The notes under the pieces: model-generated
Database searches by the model: none
What the model was told of the DNA's origin: nothing
The model's input: the letters and a program-made list of their open reading frames with translations, nothing else
Program-made: the position numbers and the translations under genes
From: an uncultured Ruminiclostridium sp.
GTDB taxonomy: Bacteria > Bacillota > Clostridia > Oscillospirales > Ruminococcaceae
NCBI GenBank assembly: GCA_949878745.1
Contig: CATLBH010000019.1
Location: 1-50,415 of the forward strand
Direction of reading: 5' to 3'
DNA: 50,415 nucleotides
In this document: piece by piece, positions 33,141 to 41,719 of the stretch
How positions within the stretch are numbered: position 1 is the stretch's first letter
Layout: the number at the start of each line of letters is the position of its first letter

Positions 33141-33323
33141 TTACGCTTCGTGAGCAATAACTTCCCTGCCTTTGTAATAACCGCAGTTGGGACAAACCTT
33201 ATGAGGAGATTTCAACTCTCCGCAATTGGTGCAGCGGGAAAAAGCGGGTGCGTTTAATTTCCATACTTGTCCGCGTCTCTTGTCGCGTCTTGCTCTTGAT
33301 ACTTTTCTCTTCGGAACTGCCAT
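33141..33323 (-). CDS. rpmF: 50S ribosomal protein bL32
   Basis: 60 residues from ATG 33323 (MAVPKRKVSRARRDKRRG) with an AGGTG site. The four zinc cysteines are present (CTNCGE, CPNCGYY). It is a single-gene unit with its own promoter and terminator. rpmF is often beside fab genes in other bacteria; here it is not. Confidence 0.97.
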   Translation of the reverse strand: MAVPKRKVSRARRDKRRGQVWKLNAPAFSRCTNCGELKSPHKVCPNCGYYKGREVIAHEA

Positions 33324-33398
33324 TATTTGCACCTCCCTCTATATTCAAAATAATTAACTCAGTTTAAAGCAAAATAACTGAATTTAAACACGAGAATT

Positions 33399-33427
33399 AT
33401 TATAACATACCTGTGGCCGTTTGTCAA
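33399..33427 (-). promoter_or_regulatory. rpmF promoter
   Basis: Minus strand TTGACA (33422-33427), 17-bp spacer, TATAAT (33399-33404). It sits just beyond the stop of the P-loop gene. Confidence 0.88.
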
Positions 33428-33444
33428 TACTTGTTGTAAAACTT

Positions 33445-33846
33445 TTACAGATATTTTTTGATGGCTTCGGGAAGGGTGTCCACATCAGCCGATATGGTGA
33501 ATACAACGTTCGTGTTTTCACTTATCGCCGCTATCCTGTCAAACATTTCTCCGACTTTGTCATAATCTCTGCCCACAATTCTGAGTACGCCGTCAACAAA
33601 TATATCGGTGCAGTCGTAATCGGAAGCGAGTATTCCGGCGATAAAGCCGTAAAGATCGTCGTAATCGGATATTTTAAAGTCCTCGATATTTATCAGGCGG
33701 ATCTTGTGATAAATGTCGATGTTCAAAGAGGAACCGATTTGAATCGCAACAACGTTGCCCTTGCTCTCTTTTTCCGCCTTGTGGATCGCTTCGATTAAGA
33801 TCTTGGTTTTGCCTGAACCTTTTTTGCCGGGTATAAGTCTGATCAT
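33445..33846 (-). CDS. Small P-loop protein of unknown function
   Basis: 133 residues. Walker A GKKGSGKTKILIEA is at residues 7-20; a hydrophobic strand DIFVDGVLRI (about 85) could supply the Walker B aspartate. The rest is alpha/beta with no further domain. Homologues in Clostridia are annotated as ATP-binding or hypothetical proteins. A CGGAGGA site precedes the ATG. It follows pgi by about 180 bases in the same direction. Confidence 0.72.
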   Translation of the reverse strand: MIRLIPGKKGSGKTKILIEAIHKAEKESKGNVVAIQIGSSLNIDIYHKIRLINIEDFKISDYDDLYGFIAGILASDYDCTDIFVDGVLRIVGRDYDKVGEMFDRIAAISENTNVVFTISADVDTLPEAIKKYL

Positions 33847-33968
33847 AGTGTTGTCCTCCGTATTTGACCGCGGGGTTTGTTTTAAATAAAAGCAATCTCC
33901 GCAATTTTTATTTTCGGGGCGGCTCCGAAAGCCAAGCGGCGGCCGCCCGAAATTTCTTTAATATGCCC

Positions 33969-34023
33969 AATATTAATCTTCGGTCGGATTACAGACAAAA
34001 AATGTCGGCCAAAGATTAGTATT
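33969..34023. repeat. Palindrome of the ATACTAATCTTTGGTC type, at the pgi stop
   Basis: Arms ATATTAATCTTCGGTCGG and CGGCCAAAGATTAGTAT around a CAGACAAAAAATG loop. It closely matches hairpin 1 of the element at 45387-45438 and the nested copy at 47710-47754. Three bases separate it from the pgi stop codon at 34027. The flanking 33847-33968 holds no gene that I can support. Confidence 0.8.
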
Positions 34024-34026
34024 AAA

Positions 34027-35364
34027 TCAGGAAAGCTTTGCTTCAAGCTCGGCCTTCCGAGCTTCGTATCCGGGCTTGCCCAACAGGGCGAACATATTTT
34101 TCTTATAGCTTTCCACACCGGGCTGATCAAAGGGATTTACTCCCAACAAATAGCCGGAAATCGCGCAGGCCTTTTCAAAGAAGTAAATCATATAGCCCAA
34201 CTCAAACTCGTTTAGCTGAGGCACCTCAAGCACCATATTGGGAACTCCGCCCTCGGTATGAGCCAGAACGGTTCCCTCAAAGGCCTTGCGGTTAACCACG
34301 GACATATTCTGTCCCGAGAGGAAGTTGAGCCCGTCGCCGTTTTCCGCGTCGTCCTTAAGGAAAAATTCCTTTTGGGGCTTATCGAACTGTACTACCGTTT
34401 CAAACAGTACCTTGGAGCCGTCCTGAATGAATTGGCCGAGAGAGTGGAGATCGGTGGAGAAGGTGGCGGAGGTGGGGTAAATTCCCTTTCCGTCCTTGCC
34501 CTCGCTTTCGCCGAAAAGCTGTTTGAACCATTCGTTCATCATGGCGAAGCTGTTTTCATAGGCTACCAGCATTTCCGCCTTAAAGCCTTTGCGGTAAAGA
34601 ATGTTTCTTGCGGCCGCATATTTGTAGCAGTCGTTCTTTTCTATATCGGGATCGCAAAGCTCCTCCTGAGCCGTTTTGGCGCCCTTCATAAGCGCGTCGA
34701 TATCACAGCCGGCACAGGCTATGGGGAGAAGACCCACGGCGGTGAGCACGCTGTATCTTCCGCCTACGTCGTCGGGGATAACGAAGGTTTCGTAGCCGTT
34801 TCTGTTGGAAAGCTCCTTAAGGGTTCCTCTCGCCTTGTCGGTGGTGGCGTAGATTCTGCCTTTGGCTCCTTCGGCTCCGTATTTCTGCTCCAACATTTCG
34901 CGGAACACTCTGAAGGCCAGCGCGGGCTCGGTGGTGGTGCCTGACTTCGAGATCACGTTTACGGAAAAATCCCTTCCTTCCACAAGGGAAATAACCTCGG
35001 AAAGGTAGGTGGGACTGATGGAGTTGCCCACAAAGTATATTTCGGGAGTATCCTTTTTGAGAGAGTTGTAAAGGGTGGACTTAAGTGCTTCTATGGCCGC
35101 TCTCGCGCCCAGATAGGAACCACCTATGCCTATAACTATAAGCACCTCGCTGTCCTTTTTGATCTTTTCCGCCGCTTTTTTTATGCGTTCGAACTCTTCC
35201 CTGTCATAATCGGAGGGGAGAGTCACCCAGCCGAGAAAATCGTTGCCCAAACCGGATTTTTCGCTGAGGGTTTTATGAGCAGTTTCAACTGAGGAAGCGA
35301 TACCTTTGTATTCGTTTTCTCCAACAAACTGCCTTAAATATTTATCGTTGAGTTTAACTGCCAT
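34027..35364 (-). CDS. pgi: Glucose-6-phosphate isomerase
   Basis: 445 residues, the shorter Firmicute form. Signatures include [34 protein letters not shown], and late [14 protein letters not shown] and [19 protein letters not shown]. It interconverts glucose-6-phosphate and fructose-6-phosphate. An AAAGGA site precedes the ATG; a clear promoter lies upstream and a palindrome abuts the stop. Confidence 0.97.
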   Translation of the reverse strand: MAVKLNDKYLRQFVGENEYKGIASSVETAHKTLSEKSGLGNDFLGWVTLPSDYDREEFERIKKAAEKIKKDSEVLIVIGIGGSYLGARAAIEALKSTLYNSLKKDTPEIYFVGNSISPTYLSEVISLVEGRDFSVNVISKSGTTTEPALAFRVFREMLEQKYGAEGAKGRIYATTDKARGTLKELSNRNGYETFVIPDDVGGRYSVLTAVGLLPIACAGCDIDALMKGAKTAQEELCDPDIEKNDCYKYAAARNILYRKGFKAEMLVAYENSFAMMNEWFKQLFGESEGKDGKGIYPTSATFSTDLHSLGQFIQDGSKVLFETVVQFDKPQKEFFLKDDAENGDGLNFLSGQNMSVVNRKAFEGTVLAHTEGGVPNMVLEVPQLNEFELGYMIYFFEKACAISGYLLGVNPFDQPGVESYKKNMFALLGKPGYEARKAELEAKLS

Positions 35365-35416
35365 TTTCGACCGTCATCCTTTCGTTTTAGTGTCGTTCTT
35401 GTGTTTTCTTTTTATA

Positions 35417-35445
35417 ATTATACCTTTTTTTAAAATTTTTTGCAA
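35417..35445 (-). promoter_or_regulatory. pgi promoter
   Basis: Minus strand TTGCAA (35440-35445), 17-bp spacer, TATAAT (35417-35422). The leader is about 45 bases. Confidence 0.75.
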
Positions 35446-35518
35446 GATGTTTCAGGTGTTTAATATCATTTTAGCATTTTTTACAAATAATATGTGCCGA
35501 ATTTGTATATTTTTTAAT

Positions 35519-36727
35519 TCAAAATTCAATCAGCCCCTTTAAGACAAATTCAAGGCTTTTAAAAAAAGTGAGTTTTTCGGAACTTTCTTCAGCCGTGACC
35601 TTGGCTATAAACAAAGTGTCTTCCTCAAGAAGGACGATTATTTTTCCCACGCTGTCTCCCGAGGTCACCGGAGCCTTTACAATGGGCTTTATATTGTAAA
35701 GATAGGTCACCGAAGCGCTTTTTCCCTTGGGGATAAGACAGCAAAGCCCGGACTCAGCGCGTACGGATACTGTTCTTAAAACGCCTTCCTCAACGGCGAT
35801 ATCGGTTAATTCCTCCGGATCGAATTCGGGGTAAAAGAGCTCGAATTCGTTAAAGCCGTAATCCAGCAGCGCTTCGGCAATGTCAAACCTTCCCTCGTCG
35901 GTTTCCGCCCCCAGAACCACTGCCACCAGCTCCATATCCCCCCGCTTCGCCGTGGCGGTAAAGCAGTAGCCCGCGTTATCGGTGGTGCCAGTTTTCAGTC
36001 CCGTGATGCCTTCATACTCCAAAAGGCGGTTGGTATTCAGAAGCTGGGTTTCCCTTCCGGTTCCTTCCCTCACATAAGTAAGGCGGGTAAGGAGGAATTC
36101 GTCGTAATAATCGTATTTTCTGAGCGCCGAAGCCATTTTCGCAACGTCAGCGGCGGAGGAATAGTGATTGTCGGCGTCTAGTCCGGTACAGTTTACAAAA
36201 TGGGTATCGGTCATTTCCAGCTCGGAGGCTCGTTTGTTCATTCTTTTAACGAATTCCTCCTCGCTTCCCGCTATATGCTCTCCGAGAGCCACGCAGGCGT
36301 CGTTGGCGCTGCTTATTACCACCGAGCGGCATATGTCGTAAACGCTCATCTGTTCCCCCTCGTTAAGCCATATTACCGACCCGTCCATGGAAAAAGCGTG
36401 ATAGGAAGCGGTGATGGTATCCTCGAAGCTGAGCCGTCCCGCTTTCATTTCCTCCGCGGCTATGAGAAGGGTCATTATTTTCGTTACGCTGGCTATCGGT
36501 AGCTTCTCGTCGGGATTCTGGGAGTAAAGCACCTGTCCCGTGGCGGATTCGGTGAGCACCACCGATCTGGCTCTGAACGCGGCTCTCGACTCGTCTTTTT
36601 TTTCTTTTTCGTTCGTCTGTGCGCTAACGTCCGTTATTCCCGACATACATACAACCGAAGCCGCCGTTACCGTCAAAGCGGCGGCAGCGGAAAAAAGCCT
36701 CGCGCCTATCCCTTTAAAAGCTGTCAT
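35519..36727 (-). CDS. D-alanyl-D-alanine carboxypeptidase (DacA/PBP5 type)
   Basis: 402 residues. A signal peptide (about 1-35) leads to the serine peptidase S11 domain with SxxK (ASVTKIMTLL), SxN (VISSANDACVALGEH) and KTG (TGLKTGTTDNAGYC). A beta-rich C-terminal domain (about 300-395) positions it on the wall. It trims the terminal D-alanine of the peptidoglycan stem. There is no clear C-terminal amphipathic anchor helix beyond FKSLEFVLKGLIEF, which may serve. An AAGGAGA site precedes the ATG. Confidence 0.95.
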   Translation of the reverse strand: MTAFKGIGARLFSAAAALTVTAASVVCMSGITDVSAQTNEKEKKDESRAAFRARSVVLTESATGQVLYSQNPDEKLPIASVTKIMTLLIAAEEMKAGRLSFEDTITASYHAFSMDGSVIWLNEGEQMSVYDICRSVVISSANDACVALGEHIAGSEEEFVKRMNKRASELEMTDTHFVNCTGLDADNHYSSAADVAKMASALRKYDYYDEFLLTRLTYVREGTGRETQLLNTNRLLEYEGITGLKTGTTDNAGYCFTATAKRGDMELVAVVLGAETDEGRFDIAEALLDYGFNEFELFYPEFDPEELTDIAVEEGVLRTVSVRAESGLCCLIPKGKSASVTYLYNIKPIVKAPVTSGDSVGKIIVLLEEDTLFIAKVTAEESSEKLTFFKSLEFVLKGLIEF

Positions 36728-36825
36728 TTTCTTAATCTCCTTAAAATTGATATCTACCCATAATTTATGTATAACAAGTCCGTTAAATGCGTAAGCTAAT
36801 TGAAAAATGAAAGGATAATTTATAT

Positions 36826-37308
36826 ATGATCAAACCGAGATCGCCTTTTCTTAAGGAAATCATAAAGCTTACGCTGCTTTTTCTGATGGGTGGAATGATA
36901 TATTTCGCCATTGAAATAGCCTATAAGGGAGACAGCCACTTTTCTATGTTCATAACGGGAGGGGCGGCGTTTTTGCTTATAGGGGGGATAAATTGTTATT
37001 TTGACCGGAATATGCCCCTTGTTTTTCAAATGCTGTGCAGCGCGGTAATAATAACTCTTTTGGAATTTATAAGCGGAGTTATAGTCAATCTGTGGCTTCA
37101 TCTGAACGTTTGGGATTACAGCGGTATTCCGCTGAACGTTTTGGGACAGATCTGTCCGCGGTTTTTCTTTATATGGTTTTTTATTTCACTGGCGGGAATT
37201 TTTCTGGACGATTTTTTCAGGTGCAGAATGTTCGGAGAAAAAATGCCCGAGTATGTATTGTTTCGGAGAAAAAGGGGAAGAGAGAGTCTTTATCATATTT
37301 TCAAATAA
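36826..37308 (+). CDS. CmpB-like putative ABC-transporter type IV membrane protein
   Basis: 160 residues with four helices (about 12-32, 40-56, 63-88 and 108-128). The pattern LEFISGVIVNLWLHLNVWDY followed by PLNVLGQICPRFFFIWFF is typical of the family called putative ABC-transporter type IV (CmpB-like). Function is unknown despite the name. A GAAAGGA site precedes the ATG; it is divergent from dacA with a 98-base gap. Confidence 0.82.
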   Translation: MIKPRSPFLKEIIKLTLLFLMGGMIYFAIEIAYKGDSHFSMFITGGAAFLLIGGINCYFDRNMPLVFQMLCSAVIITLLEFISGVIVNLWLHLNVWDYSGIPLNVLGQICPRFFFIWFFISLAGIFLDDFFRCRMFGEKMPEYVLFRRKRGRESLYHIFK

Positions 37309-37348
37309 AAAAGTCCGAACTCGCCTTTCGCGGCGCGGTTCGGACTTT
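37309..37348. terminator. Terminator between converging genes
   Basis: Arms AAAGTCCGAAC and GTTCGGACTTT. A six-T run follows on the minus strand, so it chiefly ends the leftward chemoreceptor gene. Confidence 0.8.
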
Positions 37349-37383
37349 ACGGGAGAATTTTTACTTTTTTGTAATATCGCCTG

Positions 37384-39366
37384 TCATCTGAATTTTGAAA
37401 TAATGTCGTTTATATTCTTTGCCGTATCCATATTTTTGGTAATGTACGCCATAAGATTCTGTACCATGGAATATGAGGACTGAATCTTTGAGGAAATTTT
37501 TTCAACGCCTTCCTCGTTATGCATCACAATATCGTTCAGCTCGTCGGTTTTGGCGCCGATATTTCCGATAAAGCCCGCAACGGTATCCATATCCTCGTTG
37601 ATTTTCTGAATAGATTGCCTTAAGCTTTCGGATATGCCCTGCATATCGCCAAAGGAGGAGAAAACATCGTTTTGGAGGAAAGAAATAATGTCCTCAAAGC
37701 ACATATTGATATTCTTGATATTCTCGTTCATTTCCTCACACACGCGGGAAATCTCGTCCGCCGCCTTTGAGGAGGTTGCCGACAAAGTGTTAATTTCGGA
37801 GGCAACCACCGCGAAGCCCTTACCCGCTTCACCCGCCCGCGCGGCTTCTATGGAAGCGTTTATAGCCAGAAGCTGCGTACGTCTGGCAATATCCTGAATT
37901 ATCTCCACGTTTGAGCTGATACCCGAAAAATTGTCGAGATAGCTCATGGAAGTATGTATATCCTTTTCAGTACTTTTGGTTTTTTGCGTGATATTGTTGA
38001 TGATTTCTTCGGCGCCGGCAATCATACTGGTGGCAAAGTCAATCTTTTTGGAATTTTCCTCCTTGTTTTTTGACATAATATTTCTTATGGTGCCAATGTC
38101 GGCGTTTACCTTTCGTATCGCGCTGTCGGCGATATTTACCCCCTCGGAGAGATCGTCGGAGGTTCGCATATTGTCGTCGGCGGCGTCGGAGAGCGAGGTT
38201 ACCGTATTCATCATTATTTCGGCGCCCCTGTTAAGAGTAACGGAACATTCCGAAAGAGTGAAAATAATAGTTTGAAGATTCTCGGTAAGCGAGCGTACGG
38301 AGGTGGCTATGGTGCCCACCTCGCTTTTTTTGCCCACATACTCATCAATAGCGACGTTGGTTTGAAGAGAGAGCGAGCCTAAACTGTTGACGGCGTTCGT
38401 AACCTTTTTCAGAGGCGCGGTTATAAACCTTGTGACGATAAATGTTATTACTATCAGAAAAAACTCGGTCACTGCTATAAAAATAAGGAAAATTTTGTTT
38501 ACGGTATAGCTGTCCGAAAGAAGCGCCGATTCGCTGTCCTGCATAGTGACTATCAGATTAAGCGCAGGTATGCATTTATACACTATCATATTTCCGGAAT
38601 CGTAATATATTCCGCTTTCCTCTTCCGGCGCCTGTTCGATAATTGACAAAAGCGCCTCGTTTTCTATGGGAGCGGTAATAAGCTCGTCATTGCTGTGATA
38701 GGCATAAATGGAATTTACCATATCGAGAATGGCATACTGCTCGGTGTCCTGCCCGTGAAGCTCGGCCGCTTCCAGCAGTTTGTTGAGACCCGAGATAAAA
38801 GGCCCGCCCCCCACAATGCCTATGGGATCGCCCGCGTCGTTGTATACGGCCATACGCAAGTTGAAAATAAGCTGTCCTGAAGCGGGGGAGGTAAACGCGC
38901 CGCCGTCGTAAAATCCGTCGGGAGAACCGGTCATGGTAGCTCTGTAGGGTTCGAGAGAATCACCCGTTCTTGTCACCATTCCCACGGCTCCCGGAGAAGA
39001 GTGGGCAAGCACCTTGGTATTCCAATCGCTTAAATATATACCTTCCCAGTCGATAAGCCTGGAAAAGAATTTTTCGGTATAAATCTGGGCGGCGTTGATG
39101 AATTCGGGATTTTCCGGGTCGTTAAGCAGATTTCTTATTTCGTCGGCGGCGGCGTAGCTTTTCAGCATAACCTCGGAATCAGATACGAAAAGATCGATTA
39201 TCGCCGCCTGGCCGTCTATTGAGGTGTTCATATTGGATATGGCGGCTTTTTTGGTTATACCGCCGATAACGCTTCCTATAACGGCTCCGAACACCGTAAG
39301 ACAAATCAAAGAAATAAGCCCTACCATAATCGACAGCATGGTCTTCATTTTCATATTCTTTATCAT
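37384..39366 (-). CDS. Methyl-accepting chemotaxis protein with Cache-type sensor
   Basis: 660 residues. Helix 1 (about 11-33) and helix 2 (about 290-315) flank a ~255-residue external domain of dCache type. A HAMP region (about 316-372) and an MCP signalling domain follow. The tip reads [20 protein letters not shown] and KGFAVVASEINTLS, slightly off the usual QTNLLALNAAIEAARAGE consensus, so coupling to CheA may differ. The start has a GAGGT site. No che genes are in the window. Confidence 0.9.
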   Translation of the reverse strand: MIKNMKMKTMLSIMVGLISLICLTVFGAVIGSVIGGITKKAAISNMNTSIDGQAAIIDLFVSDSEVMLKSYAAADEIRNLLNDPENPEFINAAQIYTEKFFSRLIDWEGIYLSDWNTKVLAHSSPGAVGMVTRTGDSLEPYRATMTGSPDGFYDGGAFTSPASGQLIFNLRMAVYNDAGDPIGIVGGGPFISGLNKLLEAAELHGQDTEQYAILDMVNSIYAYHSNDELITAPIENEALLSIIEQAPEEESGIYYDSGNMIVYKCIPALNLIVTMQDSESALLSDSYTVNKIFLIFIAVTEFFLIVITFIVTRFITAPLKKVTNAVNSLGSLSLQTNVAIDEYVGKKSEVGTIATSVRSLTENLQTIIFTLSECSVTLNRGAEIMMNTVTSLSDAADDNMRTSDDLSEGVNIADSAIRKVNADIGTIRNIMSKNKEENSKKIDFATSMIAGAEEIINNITQKTKSTEKDIHTSMSYLDNFSGISSNVEIIQDIARRTQLLAINASIEAARAGEAGKGFAVVASEINTLSATSSKAADEISRVCEEMNENIKNINMCFEDIISFLQNDVFSSFGDMQGISESLRQSIQKINEDMDTVAGFIGNIGAKTDELNDIVMHNEEGVEKISSKIQSSYSMVQNLMAYITKNMDTAKNINDIISKFR

Positions 39367-39415
39367 AGCAGTACCTCGGCTTCTTTAATACTTGGAAATC
39401 CGCGATCTTATGACA

Positions 39416-39444
39416 ATTGTAACACATTGCACATATAAAATCAA
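39416..39444 (-). promoter_or_regulatory. Promoter of the first chemoreceptor gene
   Basis: Minus strand TTGATT (39439-39444), 17-bp spacer, TACAAT (39416-39421). Confidence 0.7.
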
Positions 39445-39542
39445 CGCTTTTTTCGATTTTCGTAGCAACGCATATGAAAGTCGTCTCTCTTTTGACATTT
39501 CTCACGAAAAAGGCATATATCAAAAAAAATTGCAAAAAGTAC

Positions 39543-39571
39543 TTGATTTTTTATTTAACATCTGCTATAAT
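39543..39571 (+). promoter_or_regulatory. rpmB promoter
   Basis: TTGATT (39543-39548), 17-bp spacer with TGC before the -10, TATAAT (39566-39571). Confidence 0.82.
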
Positions 39572-39616
39572 TAGATGGTATTTGAAATATATACTTTGAA
39601 AAGGAGGTGTTCACCC

Positions 39617-39805
39617 ATGGCAAAATGCGATATCTGCGGAAAAGGTGTCACTTTCGGTGTTAAGGTTTCTCACTCACACAGATGCTCTAACAGAAGCTTT
39701 AAGCCCAATGTACAGAAGGTTAAGGCTGTCGTTAACGGCGCTCCTTGCAGAGTAAATATCTGCACAAGATGTTTGCGCTCCGGTAAGGTTCAGAGAGCCA
39801 ACTAA
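39617..39805 (+). CDS. rpmB: 50S ribosomal protein bL28
   Basis: 62 residues from ATG 39617 with an AAGGAGGTG site. MAKCDICGKGVTFGVKVSHS and CTRCLRSGKV contain the cysteine pairs of the zinc-binding form. It is a single-gene unit. Confidence 0.97.
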   Translation: MAKCDICGKGVTFGVKVSHSHRCSNRSFKPNVQKVKAVVNGAPCRVNICTRCLRSGKVQRAN

Positions 39806-39837
39806 TCTTCTGAGGCAAGATATATCCGCATAGAAAC

Positions 39838-39865
39838 AGCTCCCGCTTTGGCGGGGGTTTTTTTA
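39838..39865 (+). terminator. rpmB terminator
   Basis: Short hairpin CCCGC-TTTG-GCGGG followed by TTTTTTTATTTT. Confidence 0.8.
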
Positions 39866-39896
39866 TTTTATATTTCAAATTCATTAAAGATGCTTT

Positions 39897-39997
39897 ATAC
39901 TATTTTCAAATTAAAAAGATTGGATAATTTGAAAATAGTGCTTCGGGTGTAATTTAATCTTAAAAAAGTTAGAACCTTTTTAAGATTAAATTAGTAT
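39897..39997 (+). repeat. Bipartite palindromic element (two hairpins with linker)
   Basis: Hairpin 1: ATACTATTTTCAAATT/AATTTGAAAATAGTG (39897-39940). Linker: GTGCTTCGGGTGTAAT. Hairpin 2: AATTTAATCTTAAAAA/TTTTTAAGATTAAATT then AGTAT (39950-39997). The same arrangement in the other orientation is at 45913-46025. It ends 15 bases from the cardiolipin synthase stop. Confidence 0.8.
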
Positions 39998-40012
39998 TAG
40001 CTGTTTAGTTTC

Positions 40013-41578
40013 TTACATTAAAGGCGCAAACAGCCTTAACACAAAGCCCAACGCTTTTTTAAAGGGATTAAACTTTTTGCAATCCTCAAGGGTTATCTCC
40101 TGACATTTACCCAGCGTATCGCGGATATCTTCTTCCACCCTATCCACAACGGGACTTTTGTAAAAATAACATCCGCATTCAAAATGCAGAAACAGGCTTC
40201 TGTAATCCAGGTTTATCGATCCTACCGTAGCCCTTACTCCATCGCTGACAAAGCATTTTGCGTGAACGAACCCGGGAGTATACTCGTATATTTTAACTCC
40301 GGCCGATATAAGCTCACGATAATAGGTGCGCGCAAGAAGATAAGCGTAAACCTTGTCGGGAACGTGGGGCATAATGATTATTACCTCCACCCCGCGTTTT
40401 GCGGCAAAAGTAAGCGCCTGTGTCATTTCGTTGTCTATTATAAGATATGGGGTCATTATATGAACATATTTTTCCGCCCTGTTTAAAATATCCAGATATA
40501 CCGTTTGTCCCACATACTCGTTGTCAAATGGGCTGTCGCCGTAGGGCATGGAAAAGCCGTCTTTGTTAATTCCATTTTCGCTTATTTCGGGAAAATCATA
40601 CCGTATAAACCGTTGATAATCGCCCTCTTCTCTTTCGTTTATGTTCCAGTTTTGAAGAAACATCATCGTAAAGCTTTTCACCGCGTCGCCTTTAAGCATT
40701 ACGCCTGTGTCCTTCCAGTGTCCGTATTTTACGCGCCTGTTAATATATTCGTCCGCCAGATTCACGCCCCCCGTAAAGGCGGTGCGTCCGTCCACCACAA
40801 GGATTTTCCTGTGATCCCGATTATTCTGGACGGTAGACAAAACCGGCTTTATCGGGGAAAACATTTTGCACTTTATCCCCTTTTCCTCCAGCGTTTTAGG
40901 GTATTTATAGGGCAAAAGCATAAGGCAGCACATCCCGTCGTACATAAATCTGACGTCCACGCCTTCTTTTACTTTTTGCTCAAGTATTTCCAATACGGAA
41001 TCCCACATTTCACCCCGTTCCACTATGAAAAATTCCATAAAAATGAATTCTTCGGCCTTAAGCAGCTCGGCTTTCATCACCTCGTACATATCGTCGCCCA
41101 AAGGATAATACTCCGCATAGGTGTTTTTATATATGGGATAACCCGCAAACTTTTTCATATAAACGGCAAGATTGCTTTCTTTCGCGTCATTTTCGGACAA
41201 TTCTTTTAAAACCTCCTTATCCTGGGGTATAAACTCCGAGGTTTTTTTAACAAGCTCTATCGTCCTCTTTTTCATTATATGAGTGCCCAATTCCAACTTT
41301 ACGTAAATGTACAAAACCGTACCGAAAATCGGTATCAGCATAATGGGCACCACCCACGCCAATTTAAAATATGGATTGGTTTTTTCGTTTATTATATAAA
41401 TGATTACCACCAATGACAAAGCGTAGGAAACGGCGGTAAAGAAAACGAGATTATCCGAAAAGAACACCAAAGCTGAAAAAAGAAAGTACAGCTGAAGCCC
41501 CAGCCCCAACACTACCACCATTGTGCGGCCGAAAATTATTCGTTTCAGGCTTTTAATTTTGTTTTTTATTTTGTTCAT
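40013..41578 (-). CDS. cls: Cardiolipin synthase (phospholipase D family)
   Basis: 521 residues. Two N-terminal helices (about 17-37 and 40-60) and the PLDc_N region with WVVPIMLIPIFGTVLYIYV are followed by two HKD motifs, NRDHRKILVVDGRTAFTGG (about 248-266) and VHAKCFVSDGVRATVGSINL (about 440-460). It condenses phosphatidylglycerol to cardiolipin in the membrane. Length and order match bacterial Cls. The start has only a weak ribosome binding site. Confidence 0.95.
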   Translation of the reverse strand: MNKIKNKIKSLKRIIFGRTMVVVLGLGLQLYFLFSALVFFSDNLVFFTAVSYALSLVVIIYIINEKTNPYFKLAWVVPIMLIPIFGTVLYIYVKLELGTHIMKKRTIELVKKTSEFIPQDKEVLKELSENDAKESNLAVYMKKFAGYPIYKNTYAEYYPLGDDMYEVMKAELLKAEEFIFMEFFIVERGEMWDSVLEILEQKVKEGVDVRFMYDGMCCLMLLPYKYPKTLEEKGIKCKMFSPIKPVLSTVQNNRDHRKILVVDGRTAFTGGVNLADEYINRRVKYGHWKDTGVMLKGDAVKSFTMMFLQNWNINEREEGDYQRFIRYDFPEISENGINKDGFSMPYGDSPFDNEYVGQTVYLDILNRAEKYVHIMTPYLIIDNEMTQALTFAAKRGVEVIIIMPHVPDKVYAYLLARTYYRELISAGVKIYEYTPGFVHAKCFVSDGVRATVGSINLDYRSLFLHFECGCYFYKSPVVDRVEEDIRDTLGKCQEITLEDCKKFNPFKKALGFVLRLFAPLM

Positions 41579-41607
41579 ATTGTTATCCGTATTTTTTCGT
41601 AATCTAT

Positions 41608-41651
41608 TAAAGGACTGTGAACCCGTTTTGCCGAAATCACAGTCCTTTAAA
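41608..41651. terminator. Hairpin between the second chemoreceptor and cls
   Basis: Arms TTAAAGGACTGTGA and TCACAGTCCTTTAA around a 16-base loop. The T-run after it is poor, so it may be an RNA-stability hairpin rather than a full terminator. It lies 69 bases past the chemoreceptor stop. Confidence 0.5.
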
Positions 41652-41719
41652 GTGATTGAAATGACCGTCAGATATTAAACCAGAGGTATATATTGCTTTA
41701 ATATATACGAATAGTATTT